Below, piece after piece: positions 26,137 through 34,934 of a DNA stretch of 64,000 nt. Under the pieces are notes generated by a model, which made no database searches, was not told where the DNA came from, and saw only the letters and a list, made by a program, of their open reading frames with translations. How positions within the stretch are numbered: the first letter of the stretch is position 1; each line of letters begins with the position of its first letter. Both the position numbers and the translations under genes were made by a program. Source of the stretch: Mycobacterium marinum (GTDB lineage Bacteria; Actinomycetota; Actinomycetes; Mycobacteriales; Mycobacteriaceae); NCBI RefSeq assembly GCF_003391395.1, contig NZ_CP024190.1, positions 496,001 through 560,000 on the forward strand. Reading direction: 5' to 3'.

Positions 26137-27657
26137 CTAAGCGGACCCGTTCGACCCGTTCTGGCCAAGCAGCAGCCCGCCGTAGCCGCCGGTACCAGCG
26201 GTGCCCCGAATTGCCCCGATTCCCGCATGTCCGCCGTGGCCGCCGTTGCCGATCAGCTGGGCGTTGCCGCCGTTGCCGCCGTTACCGCCGTTGCTGCCGT
26301 TCCCGCCGGCCCCGCCGCTTCCGCCGCCGCCGATCAGGCCGGCTTTGCCTCCAGCCGCGCCGTTTCCACCCACGGCACCCGTGCCGGTCCCGCCGCCCCC
26401 GCCGTTGCCGCCGGTGCCTAGCAGCAGGCCAGCATCGCCACCGGCCCCGCCGTTCGCGCCGGTGCCATTGATACCGTTGCCGCCCTGTCCGCCATCGCCG
26501 CCGTTGCCGATGAGCAGGGCCGCGCCGCCACCGGCTCCGGCGTGCCCGCCGCCGGTGGTTCCTATCCCGCCGTCGCCGCCGGCTCCGCCGTTTCCGATCA
26601 GCAGGCCGGCGCTGCCGCCGGCGCCGCCGGCCCCGCCGCCGCCGACGCTCGCCTTTCCGCCCGCCCCGCCTTGCCCGCCGTCACCCAACAGCAGGCCGCC
26701 ATTGCCGCCCGCTCCACCCGCGCCCCCCGTGTTGTTGTTGGATGCGCCTTCGCCGCCCTGCCCGCCCGTGCCGAACAGCAAGCCGCCGTCGCCGCCTGCT
26801 CCGCCGTTGCCGCCAGAGCCGCCAAGTCCCCCCTGCCCGCCGTCGCCGCCCATACCGAACACCGCGCCGCCCGCGCCACCTGCCCCGCCGTTGCCGGCGA
26901 TACCTGCTCCGCCGTGACCGCCGCTGCCGCCGGCGCCGCCCGGGCCCCAGAAGGTGCCGCCGGCCCCTCCCGCCCCGCCCGTTCCTCCGCCGTCGCCGCC
27001 GTCGCCGCCGGGTCCGCCGACGCCGAACACCAGGCCGGCATCCCCGCCGAGTCCGCCGGCGCCGCCGCCGGCTCCGCCGCCGCCACCGCCTCCGCCGTTG
27101 CCGAATAGCCCAACGGCCCCGCCGGTCCCGCCGGTTTGGCCGGCTCCTCCGTTGCCGCCGTAACCGCCCTTGCCCAACAGCCCGGCATCCCCGCCGTCGC
27201 CGCCGCGCTGGCCGGGCGCGCCGGAGCCGCCGTTGCCGCCGTTGCCCCACAGGATGCCGCCGTCGCCACCGTCTTGTCCGGTCCCGGGCGCGCCGTCGGC
27301 GCCATTGCCGATCAGGGGCCGGCCCAGCAGCCCCTCGGCGGGCATGTTGAGTGCGTTGACCAGGTTCTGGCTCGCGTTGGCGGCCTCGGCACTCGCATAC
27401 GAGAACGCGCTGGAGTTGAGGGTCGTGACGAATTGTCCGTGCAGGTTTTCGGCCTGGGCGCTCAGTGCCTGAAATGCCTGGCCGTGTGAGCCGAACAGTG
27501 CGGCGATGGCCGTCGATACTTCGTCAGCCCCGGCGGCTAGCAGCGTGGTGGTGGGGGCGGCCGCGGCCGTATTGGCCGTGCTGATGGTCGAACCGATGTT
27601 CGCCAGATTTGTTGCTGCTATTGACAGTTGCTCGGGAATCGTGACCACAAAGGGCAC
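26137..27657 (-). CDS. PE_PGRS family protein
   Basis: This 506-residue protein has a PE domain (residues 1-95, Pro8-Glu9 in VTIPEQL; YASAE near residue 87), a GRPLIGNGADGAPG linker, then about 380 residues of GGAGG/GGNGG repeats that end GGLLLGQNGSNGSA. The GTG start at 27657 has AGAGGGG upstream. Like other PE_PGRS proteins it is expected at the cell surface through ESX-5. Its tail matches the decayed remnant at 6353-6712. Confidence 0.93.
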   Translation of the reverse strand: MPFVVTIPEQLSIAATNLANIGSTISTANTAAAAPTTTLLAAGADEVSTAIAALFGSHGQAFQALSAQAENLHGQFVTTLNSSAFSYASAEAANASQNLVNALNMPAEGLLGRPLIGNGADGAPGTGQDGGDGGILWGNGGNGGSGAPGQRGGDGGDAGLLGKGGYGGNGGAGQTGGTGGAVGLFGNGGGGGGGGAGGGAGGLGGDAGLVFGVGGPGGDGGDGGGTGGAGGAGGTFWGPGGAGGSGGHGGAGIAGNGGAGGAGGAVFGMGGDGGQGGLGGSGGNGGAGGDGGLLFGTGGQGGEGASNNNTGGAGGAGGNGGLLLGDGGQGGAGGKASVGGGGAGGAGGSAGLLIGNGGAGGDGGIGTTGGGHAGAGGGAALLIGNGGDGGQGGNGINGTGANGGAGGDAGLLLGTGGNGGGGGTGTGAVGGNGAAGGKAGLIGGGGSGGAGGNGSNGGNGGNGGNAQLIGNGGHGGHAGIGAIRGTAGTGGYGGLLLGQNGSNGSA

Positions 27658-27828
27658 GCTGCTACCCCTCTCTTCTCCCGCTTACCGACCATCGTGCCTG
27701 GTCAGCTGGATTGAGTATTCGGCCGCGCGGCGAGCATATCGCATTCCGGGTTGCCGATCCGGCGCTTCACCGGACTTCGGTGAATTTGCTGGCTTATCCG
27801 TGGACGCGCCTGGAGCGGGGACGCGTCG

Positions 27829-28809
27829 CTACTGGTAGCCGCCCTGTCGTTCAAAGATCCGGCGCGGATTGTCCACCAGCATGGTGTGCACCTGTTCGTC
27901 GGTCACCCCTCGTTCTTTGAGCGCCGGGATCACGTCGTTGTGGATATGTAGGTAGTGCCAGTTCGGAGTGGCCACCGCTGTCAGTTCCTCGGGCAGCGCG
28001 TCGAAATAGCAGTTGGCGTCGTGGGAGAGCACCATCTTGTCGGCGTGGCCACGCTCGCACATCGTCGCCACGATGCTGACTCGGTCCTCGAACGGCAGGA
28101 TCAGGTCGATGCCGAAGCGGTCCATCCCCAGGTAAGAGCCAGCGGCGATGAGCTCCTCGAGGTAGCCGACGTCGGTGCTGTCACCGGAGTGCCCGATGAT
28201 CACCCGGCTCAGGTCGACACCTTCTTCTTCGAAGATGCGCTGTTGCTCGAGTCCGCGTCGCAGCCCGGCGTGGGTGTGGGTGGAGATCGGCACCCCGGTG
28301 CGCTTGTGCGTCTGGGCCACCGCACGTAATACCCGCTCGACACCGGGGGTGATGCCGGGCTCGTCGGTGGCGCACTTGAGGATGCCGGCCTTGACGCCGG
28401 TGTCGGCGATGCCCTGTTCGATGTCCCGGACGAACATGTCGGTCATGATCTCCGGGCCGTCGAGCATCCCACCGGGGCCTTGATAGTGGAAACGATATGG
28501 GACGTCGTTGTAGGTGTAGAGGCCCGTCGCCACGACGATGTTGAGGTCGGTGGCGGCGGCGATCCGGGCGATGCGCGGGATATAGCGGCCCAGGCCGATC
28601 ACGGTCAGGTCGACGATGGTGTCCACACCGCGCGACTTCAATTCGTTGAGCCGGGTGATCGCATCAGCCACCCGCTTCTCTTCGTCACCCCAAGCCTCGG
28701 GGTAGTTCTGGGCGACTTCGGTGGTCATGATGAACACGTGCTCGTGCATGAGCGTGACGCCCAGATCAGCGGTATCGATGGGTCCGCGAGCGGTATTTAG
28801 CGCTGACAC
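27829..28809 (-). CDS. php: Phosphotriesterase-like lactonase Php
   Basis: This 326-residue metal-dependent amidohydrolase has all expected binuclear ligands: H22 and H24 (MHEH), carboxylatable K145 (ILKCATDE), H178 (STHTHA), H207 (IGHSGD) and D264 (SHDAN). M. tuberculosis homologues (326 aa) hydrolyse acyl-homoserine and other lactones, with weak phosphotriesterase activity. The GTG start is at 28809. It is cytosolic, with no signal peptide. It is divergent from fadE4 with 341 bp between. Confidence 0.93.
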   Translation of the reverse strand: MSALNTARGPIDTADLGVTLMHEHVFIMTTEVAQNYPEAWGDEEKRVADAITRLNELKSRGVDTIVDLTVIGLGRYIPRIARIAAATDLNIVVATGLYTYNDVPYRFHYQGPGGMLDGPEIMTDMFVRDIEQGIADTGVKAGILKCATDEPGITPGVERVLRAVAQTHKRTGVPISTHTHAGLRRGLEQQRIFEEEGVDLSRVIIGHSGDSTDVGYLEELIAAGSYLGMDRFGIDLILPFEDRVSIVATMCERGHADKMVLSHDANCYFDALPEELTAVATPNWHYLHIHNDVIPALKERGVTDEQVHTMLVDNPRRIFERQGGYQ

Positions 28810-29150
28810 ATTAGCGATGCTAGGTCGATAATGGCCTGGCCAACAGGGGTGTTTGCCCGGCTCATTTCCGTGCTCGAACCGGCCAAATCCTTCGCGCCGC
28901 GCGGCCGCACCGGGGGCCGGGAATGGCTCACCGCTATTACGGTGTAGCGGATGTGGCGGCCGCCGGAATACACATTCGTGGCGGCCGGAAACGGAAAGAA
29001 CGCAGCGAATTTCAGCCGAATTGCTGATTGGCTTTAGCCGTTCGACCTGGCGTTATCGACGGTTTGTGCCTACCGGCGCGGTCGCGGTGAGGCGCGTGGC
29101 GTACCGTCTAAGCTCGTCCTTTTCGAAGTCAAGTCATGGGAGCTCCCCTC
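28810..29150. other. Divergent intergenic region php / fadE4
   Basis: These 341 bp separate two divergent genes and must carry both promoters. A partial repeat of GTGGCGGCCG occurs near 28954 and 28980. No strong palindrome or RNA gene was seen. GGGAG eight bases before 29151 decides the fadE4 start. Confidence 0.4.
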
Positions 29151-30857
29151 ATGCTGCTCAACCCCAACCGCCTGCAACGCAAATACCCGGACGCGCGCTC
29201 GGCGGAGATCATGGCCGCGACAGTGGACTTTTTCGAGTCCCGCGGAAAGGCGCGCCTCAAGCGCGACGACCACGACCGGGCCTGGTACTCGGACTTTCTC
29301 AACCACATCGCCGAGCACCGCATCTTCGCCTCGTTGTTGACGCCGTCCGAATATGGCGCTGACGATTGCCGCTGGGACACCTACCGCATCAGTGAGTTCG
29401 CCGAGATTATCGGTTTCTACGGGCTGAGCTACTGGTACCCGTTCCAGGTGACGGCGTTGGGCCTGGGCCCGATTTGGATGAGCGACAACGAGGACGCCAA
29501 GCGCAAGGCGGCCGCGCAGTTGGAGCAGGGCGAGGTCTTCGCCTTCGGACTGTCCGAGCAGGCCCACGGCGCCGACGTCTACCAGACCGACATGATCCTG
29601 ACGCCGTCCGAGCACGGCTGGACCGCCAGCGGCGAGAAGTACTACATCGGCAACGCCAACGTTGCGCGGATGGTCTCGACCTTCGGCAAGATCGAGGACT
29701 CGTCAAAGGAACCGGAGTACGTCTTCTTCGCCGCCGACTCGCAGCACGATCGGTATGAGCTGAAGAAGAACGTGGTGAATTCGCAGAACTACGTGGCGAA
29801 TTACGCGCTGCACGACTACCCGGTCACCGAGGCCGACCTGCTGCACCGCGGGATGGGGGCCTTCCATGCCGCGCTCAACACGGTCAACGTCTGCAAGTAC
29901 AACCTGGGCTGGGGCGCGGTCGGCATGTGCACCCACGCCTTCTACGAGGCCATCACGCACGCGGCCAACCGCCACCTGTACGGCACCGTCGTCACCGACT
30001 TCAGCCACGTGCGCCGGTTGTTGACCGACGCCTATGCGCGCCTGGTCGCCATGCGGCTGGTGGCTAGCCGGGCCAGCGACTACATGCGCAGCGCCTCGGC
30101 CGAGGACCGTCGCTACCTGCTCTACAGCCCGCTGACCAAGGCCAAGGTCACCAGCGAGGGCGAGCGCGTGATTGCCGCGTTGTGGGACGTCATCGCCGCC
30201 AAGGGAGTGGAGAAGGACACCTTCTTCGAGACCGTGGCCCGCGAGATCGGCCTGCTGCCCAGGCTGGAGGGAACCGTCCACATCAATATCGGGTTGTTGG
30301 CCAAGTTCATGCCCAACTTCCTGTTCGCCCCCGACGCCGCGCTGCCGCTGATTCCCCGTCGCGACGACGCGGCCGACGACACCTTCCTGTTCAACCAGGG
30401 CCCCACCGGCGGGCTGGGCAAGGTGCGCTTCCACGACTGGCGCGCCCCGTTCGACAGCTACGGTCACCTGCCCAATGTCGCGCTGCTGCGGGAACAGATC
30501 GACGTGCTGACCGAGATGCTGGCCGGCGCCACCCCGGATGCATCCCAGCAGAAGGACATCGACTTCGCGTTCGGCGTCGGCCAGATCTTCGCGCTGGTGC
30601 CCTATGCGCAGCTGATCTTGGAGGAGGCGCCGCTGTCGGGCGTGGACGAGGCGCTGCTCGACGAGATCTTCGGCCTGCTGGTGCGGGACTTCAACAGCTA
30701 CGCCGTCGAACTCAATGACAAGGCGGCCACGACCGACCAACAGGCCCAGTTCGCGATGCGGATGATCCGCCGCCCGGCGCATGACGCGGCGCGTTACGAC
30801 CAGGTCTGGAAGGAACACGTCCTGCCGCTCAACGGCGCCTACGAAATGCGCCCCTGA
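29151..30857 (+). CDS. fadE4: Acyl-CoA dehydrogenase FadE4
   Basis: This 568-residue flavoprotein belongs to the long ACAD group, which introduces the alpha-beta double bond into acyl-CoA. FAD/substrate blocks are visible: FAFGLSEQAHGADVYQTD (about residues 129-146) and SGEKYYIGNANVARMVSTFG (about 159-178). Starting at 29151 (GGGAG upstream) gives exactly the 568 aa remembered for M. tuberculosis FadE4; the ATG at 29136 would add five residues. A TetR gene follows 98 bp downstream and is a plausible regulator. Confidence 0.9.
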   Translation: MLLNPNRLQRKYPDARSAEIMAATVDFFESRGKARLKRDDHDRAWYSDFLNHIAEHRIFASLLTPSEYGADDCRWDTYRISEFAEIIGFYGLSYWYPFQVTALGLGPIWMSDNEDAKRKAAAQLEQGEVFAFGLSEQAHGADVYQTDMILTPSEHGWTASGEKYYIGNANVARMVSTFGKIEDSSKEPEYVFFAADSQHDRYELKKNVVNSQNYVANYALHDYPVTEADLLHRGMGAFHAALNTVNVCKYNLGWGAVGMCTHAFYEAITHAANRHLYGTVVTDFSHVRRLLTDAYARLVAMRLVASRASDYMRSASAEDRRYLLYSPLTKAKVTSEGERVIAALWDVIAAKGVEKDTFFETVAREIGLLPRLEGTVHINIGLLAKFMPNFLFAPDAALPLIPRRDDAADDTFLFNQGPTGGLGKVRFHDWRAPFDSYGHLPNVALLREQIDVLTEMLAGATPDASQQKDIDFAFGVGQIFALVPYAQLILEEAPLSGVDEALLDEIFGLLVRDFNSYAVELNDKAATTDQQAQFAMRMIRRPAHDAARYDQVWKEHVLPLNGAYEMRP

Positions 30858-30955
30858 TTCGGTAAAACCGTGGCAACCTCGGTGCGGGGCGGTAATCGTT
30901 GACCGTGAGCCCCGCACAGTGAAATGACCAACGGTCATTGGCGCGAGGAGGCTTG

Positions 30956-31627
30956 ATGCCGACGGTGACTTGGGCGCGGGTGGATCCGGCTCGTCGGGCG
31001 GCCATCGTGGAAGCCGCAGAGGCCGAATTCGGGGCACACGGCTTCTCCCAGGGCAGCCTGAACGTCATTGCCCGCCGGGCTCGGGTCGCCAAGGGCAGCC
31101 TGTTCCAGTACTTCGCGGACAAGCGTGACCTATATGCGTACATCGCCGACATCGCCAGTCAGCGGGTGCGCACCCACATCGAAGGTCTGATCCGGGAACT
31201 CGACTCCAGCCGGCCATTCTTCGAATTCCTCACCGACCTACTCGACGGCTGGGTGGCCTACTTCGCCGAGCACCCGCGCGAGCGCGCGCTGCACGCCGCC
31301 GCGACCCTAGAGGTCGACACCGATGCCCGCATCAGCGTGCGCAGTGTCATACATCGCCATTACCTGGAGGTGCTGCGGCCGCTGGTGCGAGACGCGCTGG
31401 CCCGCGGGGATCTGCGTGCGGATTCGGATACCGATGCGTTGTTGTCGCTGCTGCTGATGATTTTTCCGCACCTGGCGCTGGCGCCCTACATGCGTGGTCT
31501 GGACCCCATCCTCGGGCTCGATGAGCCCACCCCGGAGCAGCCTGCGCTGGCCGTGCGCCGACTGGTGGCGGTGCTGACGGCGGCATACTCCCCGAGCCTG
31601 ACCGTCGAGGTTCGAAAGGTCACCTGA
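30956..31627 (+). CDS. TetR-family regulator (Rv0232-like)
   Basis: This 223-residue protein has an N-terminal HTH (FGAHGFSQGSLNVIARRARVAKGSLFQYF, about residues 22-50) and a helical ligand domain. The ATG at 30956 follows GAGGAGG at good spacing, so the upstream TTG is not used. Gap sequence just upstream has TGACCAACGGTCATT, a near palindrome (30923-30937) that could be the autoregulatory operator. It lies downstream of fadE4 on the same strand and is convergent with gabD1. Confidence 0.87.
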   Translation: MPTVTWARVDPARRAAIVEAAEAEFGAHGFSQGSLNVIARRARVAKGSLFQYFADKRDLYAYIADIASQRVRTHIEGLIRELDSSRPFFEFLTDLLDGWVAYFAEHPRERALHAAATLEVDTDARISVRSVIHRHYLEVLRPLVRDALARGDLRADSDTDALLSLLLMIFPHLALAPYMRGLDPILGLDEPTPEQPALAVRRLVAVLTAAYSPSLTVEVRKVT

Positions 31628-31674
31628 CGCGCGTGTGGGCGCGCGCGCCGCTGGCGGCATTAGGCCGTCGCCCC

Positions 31675-31726
31675 AGGGCGACGTTTCGCAGGACGTTGCT
31701 CGAACCTTCCTGCAAAACGTCGCCCT
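31675..31726. terminator. 19-bp inverted repeat between convergent TetR and gabD1 genes
   Basis: Arms 31675-31693 and 31708-31726 (AGGGCGACGTTTCGCAGGA and its complement with one mismatch) flank a 14-nt loop. No T-run follows, but the position between two convergent stops suggests a bidirectional terminator or a repeated palindromic element. Confidence 0.6.
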
Positions 31727-31747
31727 TAAGCCGAAGCTGGCGCGCCT

Positions 31748-33124
31748 CTAACCGACCCAGACGGTCTTGATGTTGCAGAACTCGCGGATCCCGTGCCCGG
31801 CGAGCTCGCGGCCGTAGCCGGACCGCTTGATGCCGCCGAATGGGAGTTCGGGGTAGGAGACCGTCATCCCGTTGATGAAGACCTGGCCGGCTTCGATGTC
31901 GTTGATGAAACGGCGCTGCTCCGCCTCGTCCTGGGTCCAGGCATTGGATCCCAGCCCAAAGGTGGTGGCGTTGGCGATCTCGATCGCTTCATCGATATCG
32001 GCGGCCCGGTACACCGAGGCGACGGGGCCGAAGACCTCTTCGGTGTAGAGGTTCATGTCCTTGGTGATGTCGGTGATGACCGTCGGCGGGTAGTACCAGC
32101 CGGGGCCGGCCAGGGGCTTGCCGCCGCAGCGGATCACGGCCCCGGCCGCGGCGGCGTCATCGACCTGCTGGGCGATTTCGTCGCGGCTTTGTTCGGTGGC
32201 CAGCGGACCGACCTGGGTTTGCGGATCGGTCGGGTCACCCACTGTCAGCGCCGACATCTGCTCGACGAACTTGTCGACGAACGCGTCGTAGATGTCGGCG
32301 TGGGCGATGAATCGCTTGGCGGCGATGCAGGATTGGCCGTTGTTCTGCACCCGTCCGGTCACCGCCGTGCTGACCGCCTTGTCCAGGTCCGCCGACGGCA
32401 TCACGATGAACGGGTCGCTGCCGCCGAGCTCGAGCACGGTGGGCTTGATCTCGTCGCCGGCGATGGCGCCGACCGACTGACCCGCGGGCTCGCTACCGGT
32501 GAGCGTGGCCGCGGCCACGCGGGGGTCACGCAGGATGCCTTCCACCGCGCTGGCGGAGACCAGCAACGTCTGGAAGCAGCCGTTCGGGAAGCCGCCGCGG
32601 GCAATGACGTCGGCGAGGTAGAGCGCGGACTGGGGCACGTTCGAGGCGTGCTTGAGCAGCCCGACGTTGCCGGCCATCAGAGCGGGCGCGGCGAACCGGA
32701 CGGCTTGCCACAACGGAAAGTTCCACGGCATCACGGCCAGCACCACACCCAGCGGCTGGTAGCGGGTGTAGGCCTGAGAGGCGCCCACCTTGCCGGCGTC
32801 CGCGGGCTCGTCGGCGAGCAGCGCCGCAGCGTTGTCGGCGTAGTAGCGAAAACCCTTGGCGGACTTGAGGACTTCGGCCTTGGCCGATGCGATCGTCTTG
32901 CCCATTTCAAGCGTCATCAGGGCGGCAGTCTGGTCAGCCTCGGCCTCTATCAGATCGGCCGTGGCGTGAGCCCACTCTGCGCGCTGGGCGAACGTGGTGT
33001 TGCGGCGGTAGTCCTGGAACCGCGCGTAGGCGCGCGCTATCGCTGCATCGACCTCATCGTTGGATGCTGCAGTGAAAGTCTTGACTGTCTCCCCGGTCGC
33101 CGGGTTGGTCGTGGCGATTGGCAC
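31748..33124 (-). CDS. gabD1: Succinate-semialdehyde dehydrogenase GabD1
   Basis: This 458-residue ALDH has WNFPLWQAVRFAAPALMAGN for cofactor binding, general base E232 (LELGGSDPF) and catalytic C266 (NNGQSCIAAKRF). In mycobacteria this enzyme converts succinic semialdehyde to succinate in the alpha-ketoglutarate decarboxylase/GABA route. The GTG start at 33124 has AGGAAG upstream. M. tuberculosis carries nrdB between the TetR gene and gabD1; it is absent here. Confidence 0.9.
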   Translation of the reverse strand: MPIATTNPATGETVKTFTAASNDEVDAAIARAYARFQDYRRNTTFAQRAEWAHATADLIEAEADQTAALMTLEMGKTIASAKAEVLKSAKGFRYYADNAAALLADEPADAGKVGASQAYTRYQPLGVVLAVMPWNFPLWQAVRFAAPALMAGNVGLLKHASNVPQSALYLADVIARGGFPNGCFQTLLVSASAVEGILRDPRVAAATLTGSEPAGQSVGAIAGDEIKPTVLELGGSDPFIVMPSADLDKAVSTAVTGRVQNNGQSCIAAKRFIAHADIYDAFVDKFVEQMSALTVGDPTDPQTQVGPLATEQSRDEIAQQVDDAAAAGAVIRCGGKPLAGPGWYYPPTVITDITKDMNLYTEEVFGPVASVYRAADIDEAIEIANATTFGLGSNAWTQDEAEQRRFINDIEAGQVFINGMTVSYPELPFGGIKRSGYGRELAGHGIREFCNIKTVWVG

Positions 33125-33560
33125 GCTGACTTCCTTATCGCTGGGTTGATTACATGAATCGGGCCAGTATCCAGCCTGCCACTACGGCGCTTGCAGAGAG
33201 GTGCCAGATGCGGGCGCGGCCGGGCCAACGGTGCCCGGAGATCGGGCCGGTGGCCGAGGCCGCCTGCGCTCATAGTTTTTCTTTATCACGTTAAAACGAG
33301 AACGAATTAACCAGATCTTGCAGGCATTGCGAACGGATTGTTTAGATCGATTCGAAATACGCGATCCGTGATTGGCTATTCCAGCGCCGGCGGCCCGGTG
33401 CAGCCTGCGAATATGACACATCTCGAGGACAAGTTTTGGGCGTTCAAGCAGATCCCGGTGGGTCGCTGACTGTCGGTTCGGCGACGCGGCCGCCGTTGCG
33501 GGCGGCAACGGCGTTCGGGGGCCGCGGTGAGGGGCGAAGCGCGGGCCCGGCGGACTCGAC
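33125..33560. other. Intergenic region upstream of the PPE gene
   Basis: These 436 bp hold the gabD1 ribosome site and an unusually AT-rich stretch (about 33268-33370, TTTTTCTTTATCACGTT onward), the likely promoter zone of the PPE gene. No intact ORF, RNA or clear repeat was identified. Confidence 0.4.
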
Positions 33561-34745
33561 ATGACAGCGCCGCTGTGGATGGCTTCTGCGCCGGAGGTGC
33601 ATTCGGCGCTGCTGAGCGCGGGGCCGGGACCAGGTTCACTGCTGGCGGCGGCGCAAACCTGGACGGAGCTCAGCGCCGAATACCTGGCGGTGGCCGAAGA
33701 ACTGGCCGCGATATTGACCGGTGTCCAAGCCGGCGCCTGGGACGGCCCCAGCGCGCAGTGTTGCATCGCGGCCTATGTCCCGTACCTGTCCTGGTTGATG
33801 CAGGCCAGCGCCGACAGTGCGGCAACAGCAGCGGCCCATCAGGCCGCCGCGACGGCCTACACCGGCGCCCTGGCCGCGATGCCGACGCTGGGCGAGTTGG
33901 CGGCTAACCATGCCACCCACGCGGTGTTGGTGGCCACCAACTTCTTCGGCCTCAACACCATCCCCATTGCGCTCAACGAGGTCGACTACGTGCGGATGTG
34001 GATCCAAGCCGCCACCACCATGAGCGTCTACCAGGCGGTTGCGGCTGATGCGCTACTCGCCGTACCGCGCACGCCCCCGGCGCCGGTCATCATCAAGCCC
34101 GGGGCCGATGCCGCAGCGCAATTCGCCAGCGCCGTCGTCCAGGCTGTCGCTGAAACGCCGATCCAGCGGTTATTGCTCGAGTTGGCGACGCTGGTCGGAG
34201 CCGAATTCATCAATGTATTTGAATTGATTGTCGGCATCGTTGTGCTGTCGACGTACGGACTGAAACTCCCGCTGCTGGCGCTATTGGATTTCTTGACCGG
34301 CCACTTTTCCGTTGCGCTTTCCCTGCTATGGAATTACGCGATGCTCTGGTTTGGCTTTGTCGTACTGCCGGCGCTGCAGATCGTGTTCGATCCGTTGTTG
34401 GTCGTCGCCGCGGTGATCGAATGGATTCTCGGTGGCGGTGCGGCTTTGGGCTCGGTTGGGGCGTTGGGTGCCAATCTTGCCGCGGGGTTGGCGCTGCCGG
34501 CCGTTGCGGCTGCGCCGGTCGCGGATGCCGCGGTGGGTTCACTGGGGGTGCTGACGAGCGCGGCAGCGGTGACCGCCGCAGCCGCCGCGGCGCCCGGTCA
34601 AGGCGTTGGCCTGGTCGGATTCGCCGCAACCATGCCCAACCCGACAACCCTGCCGGCCGGTGGGTTGGTCACCGTCGGCGGCGCCGACCCGTGCGCCGGC
34701 GCGCGGGTGCCGATGCTGCCGGCCAGTTGGGTAGCACTGGCGTAA
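33561..34745 (+). CDS. PPE family protein
   Basis: This 394-residue protein has a PPE domain of about 180 residues. The signature Pro-Pro-Glu is replaced by Ala10-Pro11-Glu12 (MASAPEVHSALL), while the helical-turn W-x-G motif (GAWDGPSA, about residues 56-63) is kept. The C-terminal half is hydrophobic and ends in a GLVGFAATMP...VPMLPASW segment like that of the PPE2-type subgroup. PPE proteins pair with PE partners for ESX-dependent export; the PE_PGRS gene downstream on the same strand is a possible partner. No clear Shine-Dalgarno was seen. Confidence 0.9.
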   Translation: MTAPLWMASAPEVHSALLSAGPGPGSLLAAAQTWTELSAEYLAVAEELAAILTGVQAGAWDGPSAQCCIAAYVPYLSWLMQASADSAATAAAHQAAATAYTGALAAMPTLGELAANHATHAVLVATNFFGLNTIPIALNEVDYVRMWIQAATTMSVYQAVAADALLAVPRTPPAPVIIKPGADAAAQFASAVVQAVAETPIQRLLLELATLVGAEFINVFELIVGIVVLSTYGLKLPLLALLDFLTGHFSVALSLLWNYAMLWFGFVVLPALQIVFDPLLVVAAVIEWILGGGAALGSVGALGANLAAGLALPAVAAAPVADAAVGSLGVLTSAAAVTAAAAAAPGQGVGLVGFAATMPNPTTLPAGGLVTVGGADPCAGARVPMLPASWVALA

Positions 34746-34934
34746 GCGCGGTCAGCATCAAACCATCCAGTCCTGCAAGGAGTTTCAATCCAGGCCCCGT
34801 GCCGGGGGCGGTGCTGGCCGGTGCCGCGAAGCCGCGGCTGCGTCGGCCGGAGTACCTGTCAGCGCAATCCCCGGATAGGGCACCGGAGTTGTGCTTGAAT
34901 CTGGATCGACGGCTGGCCGGGGTAAGGGGAGCTC

